A stretch of 64,000 nt of DNA from Paraphysomonas bandaiensis. Its lineage: Eukaryota; Chrysophyceae. This document shows, one piece after another, positions 58,958 to 64,000 of the stretch. The notes beneath the pieces were generated by a model. The model was given only the letters and a program-made list of their open reading frames with translations, was not told the DNA's origin and searched no databases. The stretch is taken from contig CBFFRP010000141.1 of NCBI GenBank assembly GCA_965644295.1, positions 1 through 64,000 of the forward strand. The letters are read 5' to 3'. A program made the translations under genes and the position numbers. The stretch's first letter is position 1. Every line of letters starts with the position of its first letter.

Positions 58958-59320
58958 CACACCGCGTCCTCACCACACACTCATGACGCGTGTTCGATGC
59001 TCTCGTGGGGTGTTTTTGGTCAAATTCAAATTTTTTTTGTACGTGTTTTTCTATATGTTATGCTGCGCCGTGCTCGATCCGAGCGCACATGCATGTCTAG
59101 AAGTGTCCGGTGCGAGGAACATATTTTGAAATGCACTTCACTTCATCTCCATGTGCAGTTAGTTTCTATCACATCAACACCACATTAATAGTAGCATGTG
59201 ATGTGATTAATAGCAGCATGTGATGTGATGTGATGTCATCTGGGACACACAAAAAGGTACGACGACACGAACCTGTCCGCCATAAATGTCTGTTATGCTT
59301 GATTACATGTACGTACGTAT
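58958..59320. other. Intergenic region before the tandem array
   Basis: Short GTGATGTGAT and GCATGTGATGTGATTAATAG repeats near 59190-59240. No gene. Confidence 0.3.
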
Positions 59321-60590
59321 ATATAATGGTTGCGGAAGGAAACCTGTGACTTCAACTCGCCTCAATAGCGGTGGCGACTGCTATTGGGACAGTGTCGTCA
59401 TGAAAAGATGTGACCTTCCCAACCTTCATATGTTATACTTGTTTGTTCGGTCACCTGTGATATCCACTCGTGTCAGTAGCGGTGGCGACTGCTATTGGCG
59501 CAGGGTTGTCATGAAAAGATGTCGACAGAACTTACTTGTATGTTATACTGTATATATAATGGTTGCGGAAGGAAACCTGTGACTTCAACTCGCCTCAATA
59601 GCGGTGGCGACTGCTATTGGGACAGTGTCGTCATGAAAAGATGTGACCTTCCCAACCTTCATATGTTATACTTGTTTGTTCGGTCACCTGTGATATCCAC
59701 TCGTGTCAGTAGCGGTGGCGACTGCTATTGGCGCAGGGTTGTCATGAAAAGATGTCGACAGAACTTACTTGTATGTTATACTGTATATATAATGGTTGCG
59801 GAAGGAAACCTGTGACTTCAACTCGCCTCAATAGCGGTGGCGACTGCTATTGGGACAGTGTCGTCATGAAAAGATGTGACCTTCCCAACCTTCATATGTT
59901 ATACTTGTTTGTTCGGTCACCTGTGATATCCACTCGTGTCAGTAGCGGTGGCGACTGCTATTGGCGCAGGGTTGTCATGAAAAGATGTCGACAGAACTTA
60001 CTTGTATGTTATACTGTATATATAATGGTTGCGGAAGGAAACCTGTGACTTCAACTCGCCTCAATAGCGGTGGCGACTGCTATTGGGACAGTGTCGTCAT
60101 GAAAAGATGTGACCTTCCCAACCTTCATATGTTATACTTGTTTGTTCGGTCACCTGTGATATCCACTCGTGTCAGTAGCGGTGGCGACTGCTATTGGCGC
60201 AGGGTTGTCATGAAAAGATGTCGACAGAACTTACTTGTATGTTATACTGTATATATAATGGTTGCGGAAGGAAACCTGTGACTTCAACTCGCCTCAATAG
60301 CGGTGGCGACTGCTATTGGGACAGTGTCGTCATGAAAAGATGTGACCTTCCCAACCTTCATATGTTATACTTGTTTGTTCGGTCACCTGTGATATCCACT
60401 CGTGTCAGTAGCGGTGGCGACTGCTATTGGCGCAGGGTTGTCATGAAAAGATGTCGACAGAACTTACTTGTATGTTATACTGTATATATAATGGTTGCGG
60501 AAGGAAACCTGTGACTTCAACTCGCCTCAATAGCGGTGGCGACTGCTATTGGGACAGTGTTGTCATGAAAAGATGTGACCTTCCCAATCT
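59321..60590 (+). repeat. 233-bp higher-order tandem array, five units plus a partial
   Basis: Units start at 59321, 59554, 59787, 60020, 60253 and 60486 (partial). They look identical by eye until the last unit, which diverges near 60590. Each unit contains two related halves, 111 and 122 bp apart, both carrying TAGCGGTGGCGACTGCTATT and GTCATGAAAAGATG. A 106-residue frame is open across units (repeating SGGDCYW and VVMKRC) only because the unit differs from a multiple of three by two bases; I do not treat it as a gene. Confidence 0.95.
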
Positions 60591-60759
60591 GCACGTGTTG
60601 CATCCGTGTATTCTGTGCCCATGGTCTTTTGCTTGCAGTAAAATACATATCTATTATAAATATACATTAACTATTGAAATATATTGTACAGATATATTTA
60701 CTATTAGCATGAAAGAACCAGTGCCATGTTGAAGACCTTTATGTCCGCCTGCTGCATGC

Positions 60760-62315
60760 ATTATGTGGTAAGAGTGAGATGGTATAGTGTATATAGTTAG
60801 ATGGTATAGGGATGTATATATTGAGCTAGTATAGTGGCATATATTGAGATGGTATAGTGGTATATATTGATATGGTATAGTGGTATATAGTGATATGGTA
60901 TAGTGTTATATAGTGATATGGTATAGTGGTATATAGTGGGATGGTATCTGCGTGTATTGTGAGATGGTACAGTGGTTGTATAGTGAGATGGTATAGTGTA
61001 TATAGTTAGATGGTATATGGGTGAATCGTAATATGGTATAGTGGCATATGGTGAGATGGTATAGTGATATGGTATAGTAGTGGTATATAGTGAGATGGTA
61101 TAGTGATGTACAGTGAGATAGTATAGTGACATATGGTGAGATGGTATAGTGGTATATAGTGGGATGGTATCTGGGTGTATAGTGAGATGGTACAGTGGTT
61201 GTATAGTGAGATGGTATCTGGATGTATAGTGAGATGGTATAGTGATGTATAGTGAAATAGTATAGTGACATATGGTGAGATGGTATAGTGGTATATAGTG
61301 GGATGGTATCTGGGTGTGTAGTGAGATGGTATAGTGATGTATAGTGAGATGGTATAGTGGTATATAGTGAGATGGTATATTAGCATAGTTAGATGGCATA
61401 GTGATATATAGTTAGATGGTATAGTGGTATAATATAGTGAGATGGTAGAGTGATGTATAGTGAGATAGTATAGTGGCATATGGTGAGATGGTATAGTGAT
61501 ATATAGTGATATGGTATAGTAGTGGTATATAGTGATATGATATAGTGGTATATAGTGGGATGGTATAGTGGTGAATAGTAATATGGTATAGGGATGTATA
61601 GTGAGATGGTATATTAGCATAGTTAGATGGATAGTGATATATAGTTAGTTGGTACAGTGGTTGTATAGTGAGATGGTATAGTGGTATATAGTGAGATAGT
61701 ATAGTGGCATATGGTGAGATGGTATAGTGATGTATAGTGAAATAGTATAGTGACATATGGTGAGATGGTATAGTGGTATATAGTGAGATGGTATAGTGGT
61801 ATATAGTGGGATGGTATCTGGGTGTGTAGTGAGATGGTATAGTGATGTATAGTGAGATGGTATAGTGGTATATAGTGAGATGGTATATTAGCATAGTTAG
61901 ATGGCATAGTGATATATAGTTAGATGGTATAGTGGTATAGTATAGTGAGATGGTAGAGTGATGTATAGTGAGATAGTATAGTGGCATATGGTGAGATGGT
62001 ATAGTGATATATAGTGATATGGTATAGTAGTGGTATATAGTGAGATGGTATAGTGGTATATAGTGGGATGGTATAGTGGTGAATAGTAATATGGTATAGG
62101 GATGTATAGTGAGATGGTATATTAGCATAGTTAGATGGATAGTGATATATAGTTAGATGGTACAGTGGTTGTATAGTGAGATGGTATAGTGGTATATAGT
62201 GAGATAGTATAGTGGCATATGGTGAGATGGTATAGTGATGTATAGTGAGATGGTATAGTGGTATAATATAGTGATGTATAGTGAGGTAGTATATGGGTGT
62301 ATAGTGAAATATAAA
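60760..62315. repeat. Minisatellite, 23-25-bp unit (GAGATGGTATAGTGGTATATAG)
   Basis: Dozens of imperfect units of the type GAGATGGTATAGTGGTATAT, with higher-order repeats of several hundred bases (for example 61380-61680 against 61880-62200). The long minus-strand frames made of YTISLYTTIPSHY are a by-product of the repeat. Confidence 0.95.
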
Positions 62316-63292
62316 AGAATATCTGATTATTACATGAGAACGGTTGCGTACAGAAACTAGTTTTACATCTATAGAATAACTAATAACTCGACTTACTATA
62401 TACTACTAGTGGCGGGCTACCGTCTCGGGACTGCTTGTGCATCGCTGCGAGCACCATGGTTCAACCGTCCCTTGCAGTGAGGTTAATCGGGGGGTCTGCC
62501 TTTGGGCAGTGTGTCTGCCGGGCCTGTATCGTGAGTTTTACGGGGGATGGTTGGGGCTAGATGTATATGAGAGTGTAAGTCGGTGGTGTAGATGGTGCTC
62601 GTTGTCGAGGTGGGATTTCGACCACAAGTAAGGAGGAATTGTTTCCGGAGTGGTGGTGCTTGTCTCTGTCGGGTTCGGACTCTTGCAGCGGATAGAATTC
62701 TTGGGGTGGATGTCGCTAGGAGTAGTTGGAGTATTTTTGGTGTCGGGTGAGTATCCTGCGACGGGCGTTGCTGTGAGTGTGGTGGGGTCGTAATCGGTGT
62801 TACTGATGCCGTGTCTGTGTTGTGATGTCTGAGACCTCTGTTTCGAAGCATGCGGAGCCCTCCACCATATAGGGGAAGGAGGATAGAGGTTACGGATTTT
62901 TCGAGAACGTGGAACTGATGTTCGAGCAGTGAGCTGGATATGTGGCGTCCGAATGCGTCGGTCAATTGTGTGGCAGTAATGTGGCCGGTCCAGTAGCGCT
63001 CAACCTGGGATGTGTGTGGATTCCATGCGGCTTTTGCTAGTTTGATTATGGCGGTGTGAAACCAGGGATGGGGGAGCGTGCGTGTGCGAAGTTTGTCGAA
63101 CTTGTTGTGGTGTGCTTGGTGAACATCTTCACGTATGTGAGTGAGGTCCGGGTGTGTGCAGGTGAGAAACATGTGTGCCATGTTGTCGATTGGGAGTGCA
63201 CAGTCTGCGCATGCTGAGGCCGTTGTTATGTGATCAGGCCCGGTTTTTCCTTTGGCTTGGTTTCTGCCCATCGCGCATGATTTGTCCCATAC
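62313..63292 (-). mobile_element. LINE-like 3' fragment inserted in the minisatellite (copy C)
   Basis: The longest copy of the family. On the minus strand it runs from VWDKSCAMGRNQAKGKTGPD through a Cys/His cluster ACADCALPIDNMAHMFLTCT, QVERYWTGHITATQLTDAFG, LLPLYGGGLRML and a Pro/Ser/Thr-rich end PKGRPPD, then the shared 3' untranslated part to TAATAATCAGATATTC near 62320. The coding part is open, unlike the copies at the window start and at 22 kb. Minisatellite sequence abuts both ends, and the junction at 63292 is exactly where the coding homology begins. It lacks the reverse transcriptase. Confidence 0.55.
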
Positions 63293-63730
63293 GTAGATGT
63301 ATAGTGAAATGGTATATGGGTGTATAGTGAGATAGTGTAGTGATGTATAGTTAGGTGGTATAGTGGTATACAGTAGATGGTATAGTGGTATAATATAGTG
63401 GGATGGTATAGTGATGCATAGTAATATGGTATGGGTGTATAGTGAGATGGTATATGGGTGTGAGATGGTATATGGGTGTATAGTGAGATAGTGTAGTGAT
63501 GTATAGTTAGGTGGTATAGTGGTATACAGTAGATGGTATAGTGGTATAATATAGTGGGATGGTATAGTGATGCATAGTAATATGGTATGGGTGTATAGTG
63601 AGATGGTATATGGGTGTGAGATGGTATATGGGTGTATAGTGAGATGGTATGTGGGTGTATTCTGAGATGGTATAGTGATGTTTAGTGAGATGGTAAAGTG
63701 GTGTATAGTGAGATGGTTATAGTTCATACT
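63290..63730. repeat. Minisatellite, continuation
   Basis: The same 23-25-bp unit as at 60760-62315, including a ~130-bp higher-order duplication (63300-63430 against 63475-63600). It was split by the LINE-like copy. Confidence 0.9.
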
Positions 63731-63839
63731 TGTGAACTGTATGTAATATATATGTGTAGTCGGTGACTTTTATTGCTGTAAAACTGAAGTAATATGGAAG
63801 AAATTAGTAAAAAATATTATAAATAATACTTTTCATACT

Positions 63840-63960
63840 GTTATTATCTTCATAGTTACTTATTGTGCATAGTTATACCCTTTTCCAACCATCATCAAAA
63901 ATTTCACCAGGTTTTACATCAAAACCCAGGTTTTGGTATTACCTCGACTTTACATTAATT
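63840..63960 (+). repeat. Dispersed repeat R2, terminal part only
   Basis: Contains AAATTTCACCAGGTTTTAC and then CCAGGTTTTGGTATTACCTC with GACTTTAC, as in the tails of the R2 copies at 2.3 and 57.1 kb. The rest of R2 is absent or lies beyond the window. Confidence 0.5.
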
Positions 63961-64000
63961 CTAACTCTTACATTCACAGTCTATTTCAGTTTCTCACTAC

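Noticed and set aside
59321-60590. CRISPR-like array
   Set aside because: The whole 233-bp unit is conserved, with no unique spacers, and the genome is eukaryotic.
59495-60732. Overlapping 106-aa frames repeated every 233 bp
   Set aside because: They are made by the tandem array itself; the frame shifts between units and no promoter or homology is seen.
60797-62128. Long minus-strand open frames of YTISLYTTIPSHY type
   Set aside because: They are translations of a 23-25-bp minisatellite in several frames at once; no start context, domain or unique sequence.

Overview
This is a eukaryotic nuclear window. The genes are protein-coding, with many short introns (35 to about 100 bp, mostly 44-60 bp, GT-AG) and good spacing, and they are mixed with retroelement debris and satellite DNA. 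An outer-arm-type axonemal dynein heavy chain shows that the organism makes motile flagella. Oomycete-style ankyrin repeats, a Crinkler-like ATPase-nuclease and a secreted protein with PTSAPSKQPI-type repeats suggest a stramenopile-like flagellated protist. That placement is inference; no rRNA or other decisive marker is present.

Layout. At 1-3.6 kb lie broken retroelement pieces: a LINE-like 3' end, two dispersed repeats and a Copia fragment. At 3.8-29.9 kb is a conserved gene block: a 4,628-aa dynein heavy chain (-), a SAM methyltransferase (+), the peroxin PEX3 (+), an LMBR1-type nine-helix membrane protein (+) and a kinesin (+). It is interrupted only by a LINE-like relic near 22 kb and a MITE-like element at 25.4 kb. 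At 30-38 kb is an accessory island: an ankyrin-repeat pseudogene, an ABC-transporter ATPase pseudogene, an intact intronless Crinkler-type ATPase-nuclease gene and a decayed Copia element with a candidate 3' LTR. At 38.6-55.4 kb is a second gene block: the NEDD8 E1 subunit UBA3 (-), a secreted Pro/Ser/Thr-rich protein (+), a nested MITE and repeat complex (42.4-43.8 kb), a nine-exon Myb protein of REB1/TTF1 type (+), a GNAT acetyltransferase (+), an IQ/p25-alpha-like protein (+), a short TFIIIC-subunit-6-like gene (-), and a gene that appears to join an SS18/GIF domain to a SANT/Myb domain (+). From 55.4 kb to the end the window is almost all repeat: dispersed repeats with a LINE-like insertion, a 225-bp tandem repeat that looks like a duplicated exon plus intron, a 233-bp higher-order tandem array, and a 23-25-bp minisatellite split by another LINE-like copy.

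The conserved genes form no operon-like pathway. Dynein and kinesin are microtubule motors and the p25-alpha-like protein may be microtubule-associated. UBA3 belongs to neddylation. The Myb, TFIIIC-like and SS18/SANT genes are nuclear factors. The most notable items are the Crinkler-type gene at 31.8-33.9 kb, the predicted SS18-SANT architecture, and the duplicated exon unit at 57.5-58.1 kb. Exon boundaries were placed by eye from frame continuity and GT-AG sites and were not tested against transcripts.
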